Assembly: GCF_002159915.1 (NCBI RefSeq)
Contig: NZ_NFJP01000019.1
Coordinates: forward strand, 1-64,000
Origin: Gordonibacter sp. An230
Lineage (GTDB): Bacteria > Actinomycetota > Coriobacteriia > Coriobacteriales > Eggerthellaceae
Direction of reading: 5' to 3'
DNA: 64,000 nt
The position numbers and the translations under genes were made by a program. Shown piece after piece: positions 34,534 through 44,001 of the stretch. The notes under the pieces are model-generated. The model was not told the DNA's origin. It saw only the letters and a list, made by a program, of their open reading frames with translations, and searched no databases. The first letter of the stretch is position 1; each line of letters opens with the position of its first letter.

Positions 34534-35010
34534 TGCCCTCCCTCGCTGTTCTGCTGTGCAGGTCGCTTGCGCGGTGCGGGTCTGCGGCGTGGTTGCGCGA
34601 TGCGGACCGTTCGGTGCGAGCGGGAAGTGTACCACGAGAATGTCGAGAAACGATCAACGGGAAAGCAGGCTCCTCGCTCGAAGCGCTTCCTCGCTGCGAG
34701 ACGGCGCGCTTCGCGGGCGTTGCCGTGCTTATTGCTGCTCCTTCCTGCCGTGCCTGACGCGCCGCGCGTTGCCCCGCCTCATTCGCTTTGTCCGGGTTCG
34801 TCTGTGCGTTCCGGGCGCGTCTGTCGGATCCGTCTTCTCTTCTGCCGTTCGCCGTTGGCTTCGCTGCCGTTCCGCCTGCGCCCGCCCTTGCGAATCTGCG
34901 CTTCCGCCGGCATGCCGTTCGCGTCTATCTTGCGATCCTGCTGCCGTCTTGCGGAGCGGGGAGGCCGCGAGACGGCGCACGCACGACATTGCCACGTCCT
35001 TTGCCGCGCT
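34534..35010. other. Spacer
   Basis: 477 bases upstream of the two-component system and downstream of the L,D-transpeptidase gene. It must carry the promoter for the former. I see no strong -10/-35 pair, hairpin or gene. Confidence 0.4.
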
Positions 35011-36783
35011 CTACCAGTGGCACACCACCACGTCGCCCTCTTGGATGATGCCGTACAGCGACTCCGCCGATGCCACCGGCAGGTTCACGCATCCGTGGCT
35101 GCCCGCGCCGTTGCGGTAGAGCGAGCCGCCGAAAGCCGGTTGCCAATAGGCATCGTGCAGGCCGATCACGTTGCCCACGAACGGCATCCAGTACCGCACG
35201 GTGCTCACGTACTTCGAGCCGTCGAGGTTCGTGCCTTCGAGCTTTGAGGGGCTTTGCTTGCGGTTGAGCCAGTACACGCCCGTGGGCGTATCGTGCGAGC
35301 CGTTGGGGGTGCCTGTCACGCACGGCGCCTCCCATGCGAGCGCGCCTGATTCATCATAGAAGCGGACGTGCTGCTCGGTCAAATCGATGTCGCAATAGCG
35401 TGCGCCCCAGTCTTGCGCTCCTGTTCCGTTGAACGCCGCGCCCGTAGTTGTGCACGGCATTTCCACCTCGCCCACGACGCCTTCGTCCACGCTTCTCCTC
35501 ACCACATCGAGCAGCGCGTCGCGGTCGACCGTCCAACCGTACGTGCCGCCTGCCACCGTGACGGCTTTTCCGTCGGGACGCGTGAAGGAGCGCTCCGATC
35601 CCGCCGTGGTGCAAGAGGCGGCCGCTTCGTCCACCCAGGCCGTGAGCGCCGCATCGTCAAACGAGGGGACGAGGTTTTCGTCGAAGCTCACAAAGGTGGA
35701 GAGCAGCTCCGGATCGACCTCGGCCGCCACGGCTCCGCCCATTGTCAACTTCACATCGGCTTCGATCAGCTGGTTCGCGGCGTCGACGGCAGCGTCCAGA
35801 TAGCCGTCGGTGGAGCGCAGCGTCGGCTGCTGAAGATGGGAGGCCGTCAGCCTTACCTTGGGTTCCATCGTCGCGAGGGCCTCGCCCACCGCCGTCATCA
35901 CCGCTTCGGCGTCCAGCGCAGTTCCCGCAGACTCTTTCTGCGCGGTGAACGTGCCTTTCGCCTTGTCGAACGCCACCGTGGCATCAACAGGCGGTTTTGC
36001 CGTTTTGTTGAACTTCTCCACTGCGGCGCGCACGGTCCTGCCCAGGCTGCCCTCGCTATAGGAGGCGGCCAGCCTGTCTTGCATGTTGTGGCTTCGTGTG
36101 ACTTCGAGGGGCCACAGCCACGGATTCGTATCGGATAGCATGCTCTTCACCACGCGGGGCGCGTCCATATCCATGCCCGCTTCCTCGGCCGTGAGGTTGA
36201 GCGCGAATCCTTGGCCCGACACGTCGACCTCGTAATCTCCCAGGCTGTCGACGAGCACCCGCTCCGCATCGGCGGCTTCCATAAGGGAGATGTCATGCTC
36301 GCCCATGACGGTGTTCGGCAGGAAGCGGTTCATGAAGAAGACGGCTCCGGCTACGTAGACCACGGCCACCATGCCGAGCGCGACGCCTGCCGCTTTGGCG
36401 AGACGGCGGCGGGCGCGCGGCTTGCTCTGCGGGCCGGGATTGGGCTTCGGCGCCGCGCTTGGGGGCGCGGTGCGGGGCGTTCGGGCCGCGGTGGCGCGCA
36501 AAGGATGCTGCGAAGCCTGCGTGTCGCGTGCGGGAGAGCCGTGCGGGCGTCGGGCGCCTTTCGCGGATGCGGCGCGCGGTTGCCGAGCGTCTGTCGCGGA
36601 CGAGCCGTGCGGGTCTCGGGCGGCTGGCGTGGCTGCGGGCAAGGCGCCTTGGGTGGATCGCGCGGTGTGCGCGCCTTTCGCTCTTTTTGCGGCGGAGTCG
36701 GCGGCTGCGGGCTTCGTTGAAGGGGGTCGCGCGGCGCGGGCTGCATGCCGCCCGCGCGATGCTCTCTTGTTCTTTTTGCTCAT
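35011..36783 (-). CDS. L,D-transpeptidase with peptidoglycan-binding domains
   Basis: About 590 residues. A Lys/Arg/Ala/Pro-rich cytoplasmic segment (1-124) precedes one membrane anchor (AGVALGMVAVVYVAGAVFF, about 131). A PG_binding_4-type region (about 160-450) follows, then a YkuD catalytic domain ending in HDAYWQ...GSHGCVNLP with the active-site His and Cys. Such enzymes make 3-3 cross-links in the wall. The start at 36783 is preceded only by a weak GAGAG site, but the longer frame upstream does not look coding. The basic low-complexity tail is much longer than usual for the family. Confidence 0.88.
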   Translation of the reverse strand: MSKKNKRASRGRHAARAARPPSTKPAAADSAAKRAKGAHTARSTQGALPAATPAARDPHGSSATDARQPRAASAKGARRPHGSPARDTQASQHPLRATAARTPRTAPPSAAPKPNPGPQSKPRARRRLAKAAGVALGMVAVVYVAGAVFFMNRFLPNTVMGEHDISLMEAADAERVLVDSLGDYEVDVSGQGFALNLTAEEAGMDMDAPRVVKSMLSDTNPWLWPLEVTRSHNMQDRLAASYSEGSLGRTVRAAVEKFNKTAKPPVDATVAFDKAKGTFTAQKESAGTALDAEAVMTAVGEALATMEPKVRLTASHLQQPTLRSTDGYLDAAVDAANQLIEADVKLTMGGAVAAEVDPELLSTFVSFDENLVPSFDDAALTAWVDEAAASCTTAGSERSFTRPDGKAVTVAGGTYGWTVDRDALLDVVRRSVDEGVVGEVEMPCTTTGAAFNGTGAQDWGARYCDIDLTEQHVRFYDESGALAWEAPCVTGTPNGSHDTPTGVYWLNRKQSPSKLEGTNLDGSKYVSTVRYWMPFVGNVIGLHDAYWQPAFGGSLYRNGAGSHGCVNLPVASAESLYGIIQEGDVVVCHW

Positions 36784-37347
36784 AGGCGCTCTCGTGTGCG
36801 GATGAAATTTTCGTCCTCTATTGTAGCGAAACGGCGGCGCTCTGGCGTTGGGATTGCGATCCTTTTGCTCTGGAAGCGATCGAGCGGCGCTTTGCGCTTT
36901 CGCGCTCCTATGCGACGTGCCCGAATGGCCGTCGAAACGCCATTCGGAAGCTGTGCGGCGCTGCGAGGACGCGATGCGGTGAGCGCCCCAGGCAAAGGGC
37001 TTGGCCTGACGGAGGGCACCGGTGGCGCCCTCCGCGCATCCCGGGCGAAAGACGGGCAAAAGGTGGGTGTTTCCGATCCTCCCCGATGGGGTGCCGAGGG
37101 GCATGGATCCGGAAGCAGAAGGGCTGCGAAGCAGAGGAGCCACGGCAGAGAGGGCGGCGCGCGGGATGTCGAACGGTGCAAAGATCGGCCCATGTGGAAA
37201 TGTCGATCAGGGAAAAGAGGCCCGGTGGAGGCTTCCTGATCGTTTTGGCCATCCCCTGGCGCTGGCGTCTCATAAACGATACAATTTTAGTGTCAAATAT
37301 GGGTCGGGCGTTGGAGGCGGGCCGATCTGATCGAAAAGGAGTGCAGC
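36784..37347. other. Divergent spacer with hairpins
   Basis: It lies between the L,D-transpeptidase (minus) and the small NrdD-like gene (plus). GGAGGGC..GCCCTCC pairing lies at about 37013-37038, and the attenuator-like hairpin at 37204-37246 is listed separately. An AT-rich stretch (37270-37305) probably holds the promoter of the small gene. No additional gene. Confidence 0.45.
37204..37246 (+). terminator. Attenuator-like hairpin with U tract
   Basis: CGATCAGG and CCTGATCG, a perfect 8-bp stem with a 23-base loop, are followed at once by TTTT. No gene ends nearby on this strand, so it could end a short leader transcript before the gene at 37348. Confidence 0.4.
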
Positions 37348-37716
37348 ATGAATGCGATGTCGGATGAACAGGTGATCGATAGGATGACGGTTGACGGTGT
37401 CGCGGTGAGCGTGACCTATGCGCATGAAGACGATGCGCGCGTGAGCGAGCAGGAGGTCCGCGCCTACATTCATCGTGGCAGCGCGCAGCATCCCGACACT
37501 GCTGTGACGGGACTTGCGTTGGAAGTTGACGGCGACGACGTCGGCATCCGCTACGAGCTGGCGCCGACGCCCTTCGACCGCATCCGCCGCATCACCGGCT
37601 ACCTGGTGGGCACGATGGACCGCTGGAACGATGCGAAGACCGCCGAGGAGTCCGATCGCGTTAAGCACAGCGTCGCGCGGGAGGATCGGGCGTTCGCGTG
37701 CGCCAACGGCTGCTAG
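37348..37716 (+). CDS. Small protein resembling the C-terminus of anaerobic ribonucleotide reductase
   Basis: 122 residues. Residues 81-108 (RITGYLVGTMDRWN, DAK, then DRVKH) match the pattern around the glycyl-radical glycine of class III ribonucleotide reductase NrdD (R-V-x-G-Y-L ... N-x-G-K ... R-V-K-H), with Gly84 in the radical position. The catalytic barrel and the zinc ribbon are absent; the only cysteines are in the terminal CANGC. It could be a spare radical-domain subunit, in the way GrcA repairs pyruvate formate-lyase, or merely a homologous fold. AAAAGGAG precedes the ATG. It is monocistronic with its own terminator. Confidence 0.65.
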   Translation: MNAMSDEQVIDRMTVDGVAVSVTYAHEDDARVSEQEVRAYIHRGSAQHPDTAVTGLALEVDGDDVGIRYELAPTPFDRIRRITGYLVGTMDRWNDAKTAEESDRVKHSVAREDRAFACANGC

Positions 37717-37743
37717 CGGCCGAAAAGCGCTCTTTTCAAGTTG

Positions 37744-37773
37744 CGGGCCGTGGCGAATTGCCGCGGCCCGTTT
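37744..37773 (+). terminator. Intrinsic terminator after the NrdD-like gene
   Basis: CGGGCCGTGGC, loop GAATT, GCCGCGGCCCG, an 11-bp stem with one G-U pair, followed by TTT. Its short distance (27 bases) from the stop makes this the most convincing terminator in the window. Confidence 0.75.
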
Positions 37774-37845
37774 CGCGCATGCCCTAGGCGCTGTCACTTC
37801 CCATATTCCCGCGAACGTGCTGTGTTCTCTGTTGCAGAAAGCCGA

Positions 37846-39270
37846 TCAGGGCAAGGTGCGTATGCGATCAATGAGCTCTTGTTGGGAATGAACGTCAAGC
37901 TTCATGTAGATGTTTTTGACGTGGGTTTTCACGGTGTTCTTCGACACGAAAAGTTTCTCCTGAATAATGGCGATGCTTCGTCCTTGCGCAAGCAGCTTGA
38001 CGATCTCCGATTCGCGTGGGGTGAGCCCATATCGCTCGATCGCGCGTTCGCACTGCTCGGACAGCTCCCGTTCGATGGCGACTCTGTCATCGGTGTCTGT
38101 TTCGGAGACGGGCCGTACGTCTTCGATGAGCGTGCGGAAGCTCACTTTGCCTAGCAGGAGGATGCCGTAGGAGGCGAACAGAAACGAAAGCGCCACCGAG
38201 GCGATCACCGCTGCGTCGGCGCTGGAATTCATGAGATGTCCGACAAGCGCGCCAACTTCGAACCCTATGCGAGACACGCCGTACCCAATTGCGAACAGCG
38301 GCACCGAGCCAAAACGGTTGCGCCGTCCAATTTCCGACAAGACAAGATAGAAAACGAACGTGAAGCATGTCGATCCTGCTGCGAACAGCCAAGGACTTGA
38401 CAACGAAAGCCCTCTGGCTGCGTTGTTCGGAAGCCCTGCCAGAGGAACCACGAGAAATCCGCACAAGATAAGCAGGCAGGACAGCTTCACAAGGGCGTCT
38501 CCATCAAGTCGGCGTCCTGCGGTTGCGGCGACGAGCAGTGCGGCGAGCGGCAAGATCGAGAACTCTGCGTTTTGGGGAATCCCGCCGTCTGCCAGATAGG
38601 TGAGCGCGCAGCCGGTGGCGAGGTTGAAGAAGGCGAACGTGAGGAACACGATATGCGAAAGGGGGATGAAGGAGCGCGGGTTGGCAATGGAAAGATCTCC
38701 GAGCCGCTGTCTGCCGCGCGTTCTGAGCATTGTCGACGCGCCACCTGCATGGGCGAGCAACAACGATGCGAACGGTGCAGCCAATACGTACGCGAACACG
38801 ATATGCTCTGGCAGCAGGCCCACTGCGAACGCGAGCGGATATTGCGCTACCAACGCCGCCAGAAGCACGGTGTACGCTCGGAGATAGTCGAGCCTCACCA
38901 AAGTGAAGCAGGCGAACAAAGGGACGACTGTCCGTCCTCCTACGGACAAAAGCACGGCACCTGCAAACGTGATCAATGCGGATTCCCACAATGCGCCTAG
39001 GATGATGCACCCGAGGCCTGCAGCTGCTGCGCAAGCGAAGCTGAGCGCCATTTTGAGGGAGATGAACGGGAACGGTCGCCTCATGGCGATGCCTGCAATC
39101 GCGAACAAGGTGAGCGCGCCGACGATGGTTGCCGCATCCTTCGCCTGCGGCGCGAAAGAATAAAACAGCGGGAACACATGGGTGTTCACGAGCGTGTCGA
39201 GCGAGAACAGCAGCGTTAAGCTCAAGCAAGCCGCTCCGCTGGCGAGCATCTTGTTCCGCTTTTTGTCCAT
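37846..39270 (-). CDS. Membrane LuxR-type regulator, module C
   Basis: About 474 residues with about twelve membrane helices and a C-terminal LuxR helix-turn-helix (LTPRESEIVKLLAQ, VSKNTVKTHVKNIYMKLDV). The linker before it is acidic (SETDTDDRVAIERELSEQ). The start at 39270 has GAGGGGGCTCG before it; the frame itself extends to 39327. It is divergent from the module C flavoprotein with a 243-base shared promoter region, the tightest LuxR/flavoprotein pairing after module D. It is the presumed ligand-responsive activator of that gene. Confidence 0.87.
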   Translation of the reverse strand: MDKKRNKMLASGAACLSLTLLFSLDTLVNTHVFPLFYSFAPQAKDAATIVGALTLFAIAGIAMRRPFPFISLKMALSFACAAAAGLGCIILGALWESALITFAGAVLLSVGGRTVVPLFACFTLVRLDYLRAYTVLLAALVAQYPLAFAVGLLPEHIVFAYVLAAPFASLLLAHAGGASTMLRTRGRQRLGDLSIANPRSFIPLSHIVFLTFAFFNLATGCALTYLADGGIPQNAEFSILPLAALLVAATAGRRLDGDALVKLSCLLILCGFLVVPLAGLPNNAARGLSLSSPWLFAAGSTCFTFVFYLVLSEIGRRNRFGSVPLFAIGYGVSRIGFEVGALVGHLMNSSADAAVIASVALSFLFASYGILLLGKVSFRTLIEDVRPVSETDTDDRVAIERELSEQCERAIERYGLTPRESEIVKLLAQGRSIAIIQEKLFVSKNTVKTHVKNIYMKLDVHSQQELIDRIRTLP

Positions 39271-39352
39271 CGAGCCCCCTCTCGTGAGGCAGATTCTACC
39301 AAACGGCAAGCCATTTTTTGGAGGCATCGCACTGGCGTTCCGCCGCGCTGTC

Positions 39353-39378
39353 GAATTTCACCTCGCCGGGGTGAATTC
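39353..39378. promoter_or_regulatory. Candidate operator dyad, module C
   Basis: GAATTTCACC and GGTGAATTC are complementary apart from one extra T, 7 bases apart. The site lies about 135 bases before the flavoprotein start and 85 before the regulator start, in the divergent promoter region. Confidence 0.45.
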
Positions 39379-39513
39379 CTTCGGTTCCCCTTCTGCGAGT
39401 GAAGCGGTTGCTCGGGTCGCGGCTTACCATGCCGAGCATGTTCTGCTCATGGACATCGCCGAAAGGCGGAGCAAAGCACGGTAGAAGAAGCTGATCGACA
39501 AGGAGGGATTGCC

Positions 39514-41253
39514 ATGACCGATTGCACGCGTCGCGATTTTCTGGTTGGTGCCGCTGGGGCGGGTGCGCTCGCTGCGTTCGGACTTGCAGGATGTGCGCCG
39601 ATGAGTAAGGAGGAGGCCGCCGAGAAGGCGTCAGCCCAAGCGCAGGCTGAGGGGACGGTGGCTTCGGCAGGTGCGGGCGAGTGGCTAGGAGAGGCTCCAC
39701 AGATCGCCGACAGCGACATCGTCGAAACCAAAGAGACGGCGTTTCTGGTGGTGGGTGCTGGCAATGCCGGGCTTGCCGCTGCTGCTACAGCTTGCGAGCT
39801 GGGCCTCGATTTTTTGTTGTGTGAGAAAAACGATTTTGTCATGACGCCGCGCAACTTCTTCGGCGCTATCGACACGAAATGGTCGAAGGCGGCCGGTATC
39901 GAATACGACCGCAATCTCATTCTCAACGAGCTGGCGCGCTACGCTTCCTTCAAGTGCAACATGGACCTTATCAAGGTGTGGATAAACGAAAGCGGCGAGA
40001 CGTTCGATTGGCTCGAGCCTTTCATGGCCAAAGGTGGCAAAAAACCCATGTTCCAAGGCCCTGTTTTCGAAGATCCGTATGACTCCGGCGAAGGCGGCGG
40101 GCGTTATTACATTCCACCTATCCAGCATCAGTACGTGGACGAGACGTTCAACGCCTATTCCGATCCGCAGCGCAACGAGCTTTTGGAACAGTACCTTGAA
40201 AGCGAGGGCCATCCTACGCTGTTCAAGCACGAACTGGTGAAACTGGTCAGGGAAGGCGAGCGCGAAGGGCGTGTGGTCGGTGCCGTCTTCCAAACGCCCG
40301 ATGGATACGTTCGGATCGATGCGTCGAAGGGTATCTTGCTTGCAACTGGAGGCTACCAGGCCAATCCCGACATGATCAAGGCGTTGCAGCCGCTCGTTCC
40401 CAAGATCGTCACCACGAACGGCTACATGTCCGAAAACGATGGCGCTGGCATCAAGGCGGCCATGTGGATAGGGGCGGACAAGCAAGCCGAAGGCACAGCG
40501 ATGATATTCAATCGAGGCGGGGTTCAGCCTGAGGTTTCTGCAGGGTACGTTTTGGACAAAGACGGCAAAGAGGTGTTTCCCGGACAGTTCTCCCAAGTGA
40601 AATTAGGTAGCCAGCCGTTTCTCAAGGTAAATAGGGAGGGACGCCGTTTCGTGAACGAATCGTGCCCCTACGATTTCTTGGACCACGCAGCGAGCGAGCA
40701 AACCGATGGCGTGTGGTGCCAGATATTTGACGCGAACGCCAAGGAGGACATCGGACGTTTCAGCACGCTTGGTTGCTCGAACATCAAAAACACTTTCGTG
40801 AACACCGACCTGACCATCGACGACTACATCTCCGATTGGGAAGCTGCGGGCGTGTATTGGAAGGCTGACACCCTCGATGAGCTTGCTGAAAAGCTCAAGC
40901 TGCCTGCTGACCAGTTGAAACAAACGGTTGATCGCTACAACGAGCTGTACGATGCCCAGTATGACGAAGACTACGGCAAAGAGTCGTATCGTCTCTCGGC
41001 TATTCGCACGCCCCCATTCTACGGCGGTTGGTTTGGCGGAAATCTGCTGTGCACGCTCGATGGTCTGCGTATCAATGCGGATATGCAGGTGCTTGACACG
41101 GAGAACCGGGTCATTGACGGCTTGTATGCGGCCGGAGATTGCTCGGGCGGCATGTTCAGCGGCAACTATCCTGAATACTACGCTGGCGTGGCCGTTGGTC
41201 GAACGGTAACGTTTGGCCGTCATGTGGCGCGTCGGCTTGCCGGGGATATCTGA
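39514..41253 (+). CDS. Tat-exported FAD-dependent reductase, module C
   Basis: 579 residues. Twin-arginine TRRDFLVGAAG, lipobox LAGC with Cys27, FAD motif GAGNAG at 81-86, NREGRRFVNES near 371 and a C-terminal block LYAAGDCSGGMFSGNYPEYY then FGRHVARRLAG are present. That C-terminal pattern (AG-x-C-x-GG-x-F-x3-YP) is shared with module D but not A or B, so C and D form one subgroup. AAGGAGGG precedes the ATG. No attached haem domain. The acceptor is unknown. Confidence 0.88.
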   Translation: MTDCTRRDFLVGAAGAGALAAFGLAGCAPMSKEEAAEKASAQAQAEGTVASAGAGEWLGEAPQIADSDIVETKETAFLVVGAGNAGLAAAATACELGLDFLLCEKNDFVMTPRNFFGAIDTKWSKAAGIEYDRNLILNELARYASFKCNMDLIKVWINESGETFDWLEPFMAKGGKKPMFQGPVFEDPYDSGEGGGRYYIPPIQHQYVDETFNAYSDPQRNELLEQYLESEGHPTLFKHELVKLVREGEREGRVVGAVFQTPDGYVRIDASKGILLATGGYQANPDMIKALQPLVPKIVTTNGYMSENDGAGIKAAMWIGADKQAEGTAMIFNRGGVQPEVSAGYVLDKDGKEVFPGQFSQVKLGSQPFLKVNREGRRFVNESCPYDFLDHAASEQTDGVWCQIFDANAKEDIGRFSTLGCSNIKNTFVNTDLTIDDYISDWEAAGVYWKADTLDELAEKLKLPADQLKQTVDRYNELYDAQYDEDYGKESYRLSAIRTPPFYGGWFGGNLLCTLDGLRINADMQVLDTENRVIDGLYAAGDCSGGMFSGNYPEYYAGVAVGRTVTFGRHVARRLAGDI

Positions 41254-41292
41254 TCGTTCCTCTCCACCGTTCTGAAGCTTTCAGTTGCTTTT

Positions 41293-41318
41293 GGGCTGCG
41301 GTCGTTAAACTGCGGCCC
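41293..41318 (+). terminator. Hairpin after module C flavoprotein
   Basis: GGGCTGCGGT, loop CGTTAA, ACTGCGGCCC, a 10-bp stem with two G-U pairs, 40 bases past the stop. No U tract. Confidence 0.45.
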
Positions 41319-41711
41319 GAAGCGGTGATGCCCAAATCGCCAGCGGCGCTCAAGTCGATGCTGCGTCCGGCGAGCGGCGCGTTTGCATCTCCCGCCGATG
41401 GGCTGAATCGAATCGTCGCAGATGCGCAAAGCTTTGCATAGTCGGAAGCGAGGGGGCTTTCGCTGTTGTCGCATGGACTTCTGCAAGCGATCCGCGTGTT
41501 TTTGCGCGCTCTTTCAGAGATCGGCGCGCTTACTTGCATCGATCTTCCTTTTTCGATAGAAAAACGCGTCGCGATGCAGTTTTGAGGAAGCTTCGAGCGA
41601 AGGCTTGTCTTGCAGGTGCGTCTCAAGCTTGCGCCGGGTGGTTTTTAGAATTTGACGATGAGATGATCGGTGCGGGCGGATGGTCGTTCCAGTCCAGCCG
41701 CCTTCATGCGC

Positions 41712-41752
41712 AACGGGCGGATGCGCGGTTCTTCCGCGATGGTCCGCCCGTT
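41712..41752. repeat. Strong composite hairpin
   Basis: A perfect 10-bp outer stem AACGGGCGGA/TCCGCCCGTT encloses a 5-bp inner stem CGCGG/CCGCG with loop TTCTT. It lies far from any stop codon, so it is not an obvious terminator. Confidence 0.6.
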
Positions 41753-42212
41753 GGTGCGAAGGAGCGGCTTTGGGCCTGCGCTCCGAAGGCCGCCATGCTT
41801 TTCGTTGGCAGAAACGCGTTGGGCGCCACGATGGAGAACCCGGCTACGGGGCCGAGGAATCCATCGAAGTCGATTCCGGCTCCGAAATGGCCGATTCGAT
41901 GTCTTTCCGATTGCTCCTTCAAATGTCGTCTTGATCGGGAGAGGGGACGAAGGAGCGCCTGGCCGGTTTGGCTGCAGCGTCCGTGAGGATGGTTCCAGTG
42001 GCGATGCCCGCCGGCTACGTTCATCACGTTGTCTCGGTCGACTTCTCTAAAGCTTCCTCGCGATTCTCCCCGTGCAGCTTATGCGGCTCGGTCTGTCCGG
42101 TTGTCGTCTGATCGCGCGCGTGCGCGGCGTGCGCTGCTGGCGTAAAGCGCGATAGTGCTAGAATGCCATGGGCCAAACAAGAAGAAAGCCGAGCCGGCTC
42201 ATCGGAGGATCC

Positions 42213-43499
42213 ATGACGAAAATCCATTCCTGCACCTGCTCCATTGACGCCGACATCGTCGATGCGTTTTGCGCGCTGCAGAAGGGCTTCACCGATCAGT
42301 TCGTCTACTACCGCAAGGACCGCCCCGTGCGCTTCATGGGGCTCGGCCGTTGCGTCGCGCTGCCGACGCTTGACGACGTGGAGTGCGAATTGGAGGGTCC
42401 CGAGGCGCAGCAGCCGGTGTTCTTCTCGTTCAACCGCTTCGATGCGGGCAACCCTGCCCCTGCTGACGAGTTGTTCGAGGCGTTCCCGCGCCTCAAGTTC
42501 ATGCTCCCCGAAATCGTGCTGATGGAGACGCAAGAAGGTGCGTTTTTGCAGGTGAACTCGCTCGGGCCGGTGTATCCGGGACGCATTGGGCGATTCGTGC
42601 GCCAAGCGACCGACGCCCCGCCGCGTCGGCGCGAGACCGTTTCCTATCGGTTGGAGCCGGACTCGCGCGAAGCGTGGCGCGAGTCCGTGGCGGCGGCGCT
42701 GAACGCCATCGGCGAGGGGCGCGTGGAGAAGGTGGTGCTCTCGAGGCGGAAGCGGCTGGTTGCGGCGCGTCCGTTCTCGTCGAAGGACGTGCTGGTGAAC
42801 CTCATCGACGGCTCGGCGCGCGGAACGGTGCTCTTGTACCGTTACGCCGACGTGTTCTTCTGCGGATGCACGCCCGAGCTGCTCGTGCGCAAGCGCGGCT
42901 GCGAGGTGGAGAGCATGTGCTTGGCGGGCACGTGTCCGGCGGGCGGTTCCGAGGCTGAACGCGAGCGGCTGGCCGCCGCGCTCATGACCGACACGAAGAA
43001 CCGTGCCGAGCACGACTACGTGGCGCGTTTCGTGCGCGAGGTGTTCAACCGCACGTGCTACGACGTGGACGTGCCCGCTCGTCCGGACATCTTGTCGCTT
43101 GCTCACGTGCAGCACCTGCACACGCCCGCCCGCGCGCGCATGCTCGAGGGCATGGGCCTGTGGGAGATGATGGGCGACCTGCATCCCACGCCCGCCGTGG
43201 CCGGAGCGCCGGTGGGCGAGGCGCGCATGTTGCTGCGGCGCATCGAGGCGTACAACCGCGGGTTCTTCGCAGGCGCGTGCGGCTACGTGGACGGCGCTGG
43301 CGACGGAGAGTTCTCCGTGGCGCTGCGCACCGGGGTGTTCGACGGCGAGGTGGGCTGGGTGTACGCCGGCTGCGGAATCGTGGACGGCAGCGTGGCAGAC
43401 GACGAGTACGACGAGATCGATTTGAAGCTGCGGACGATCCTGAGCGCGTTCGACGGCGAGACGCGCGGCGATGACGCGGCGGCGAGCGGCGGCGCGTGA
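42213..43499 (+). CDS. menF: Isochorismate synthase MenF
   Basis: About 428 residues of the chorismate-binding (MST) family. Marks are VEKVVLSRRKRL (about 175), ESMCLAGTCPAGG (about 235), DTKNRAEHDYV (about 260), HLHTPARARM then LHPTPAVAGAP (about 305-332), and a C-terminal EYDEIDLKLRTIL. It converts chorismate to isochorismate, the first step of menaquinone synthesis. The men-cluster context argues for MenF over EntC or salicylate synthase. ATG 42213 follows CGGAGGA; ATG 42168 has no site. It is the first gene of the cluster. Confidence 0.92.
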   Translation: MTKIHSCTCSIDADIVDAFCALQKGFTDQFVYYRKDRPVRFMGLGRCVALPTLDDVECELEGPEAQQPVFFSFNRFDAGNPAPADELFEAFPRLKFMLPEIVLMETQEGAFLQVNSLGPVYPGRIGRFVRQATDAPPRRRETVSYRLEPDSREAWRESVAAALNAIGEGRVEKVVLSRRKRLVAARPFSSKDVLVNLIDGSARGTVLLYRYADVFFCGCTPELLVRKRGCEVESMCLAGTCPAGGSEAERERLAAALMTDTKNRAEHDYVARFVREVFNRTCYDVDVPARPDILSLAHVQHLHTPARARMLEGMGLWEMMGDLHPTPAVAGAPVGEARMLLRRIEAYNRGFFAGACGYVDGAGDGEFSVALRTGVFDGEVGWVYAGCGIVDGSVADDEYDEIDLKLRTILSAFDGETRGDDAAASGGA

Positions 43500-43639
43500 G
43501 GCGAGCGGCGGCATGCGAGCCGCGCGGAGGCGATGAGCGTGTGGCGAGCGCGCTGCTGCAGGCGAGGGTCGCGGCAAGCCATGCGGAAGCGGCGAGGCGC
43601 ATGAGGGCGTGCACATTGGCCCAAAGGGCTGCGACGTGA

Positions 43640-43655
43640 TGTTTTGCGTGAAGCA
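43640..43655. other. Weak parS-like palindrome
   Basis: TGTTTTGCGTGAAGCA, 13 of 16 to consensus. Listed because three parS-like sites fall within 1.2 kb here. ParB binding is doubtful. Confidence 0.25.
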
Positions 43656-43985
43656 TGCGCTTGCAAACAGGGAGAATGCGCGGTAAGCGATATGGTTTCC
43701 TCAGCGGGCGCGCAAAGGCCCTTTCAGGATTCGCAGGGAGGTGCAATGCGTCCGGCGTTTCCCTGCGAATTGGGCGCATCTATGAAAAGGAGCGCCCGAC
43801 GAGCGCGTTGTCGTTCGCAGCCGGTCTGCGAATGGCTGCGGGCGCGATGCGGTCTGTGAGCGACGCGACGGGCAGTGGCGACGATGCGCCGATGTGCGGC
43901 AGTGCGAACAGGAGCGCTGGCGTGCGGCGGAAGTGCTAACGGTGCTGGCGTGCGACGATATGGCGGATGCCGGCGCGTCGGCAGG

Positions 43986-44001
43986 TGCTTCACGTGAAGC
44001 G
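43986..44001. other. Weak parS-like palindrome
   Basis: TGCTTCACGTGAAGCG, 13 of 16 to consensus but a perfect 14-bp palindrome with the intact TTCACGTGAA core. Confidence 0.35.

Larger units (their letters stand above)
41254..42212. other. 0.96-kb spacer before the men cluster
   Basis: It contains TGCATCG/CGATGCA pairing around 41534-41577 and a strong composite hairpin at 41712-41752. A minus-strand frame of 107 codons (41704-42027) has a protein-like middle but no ribosome binding site, so I leave it out. The menF promoter should lie near 42150 but is not obvious. Confidence 0.45.

Noticed and set aside
41704-42027. 107-codon minus-strand frame before menF
   Set aside because: The middle looks slightly protein-like, but the ends do not, no ribosome binding site is present and a strong hairpin lies inside it.
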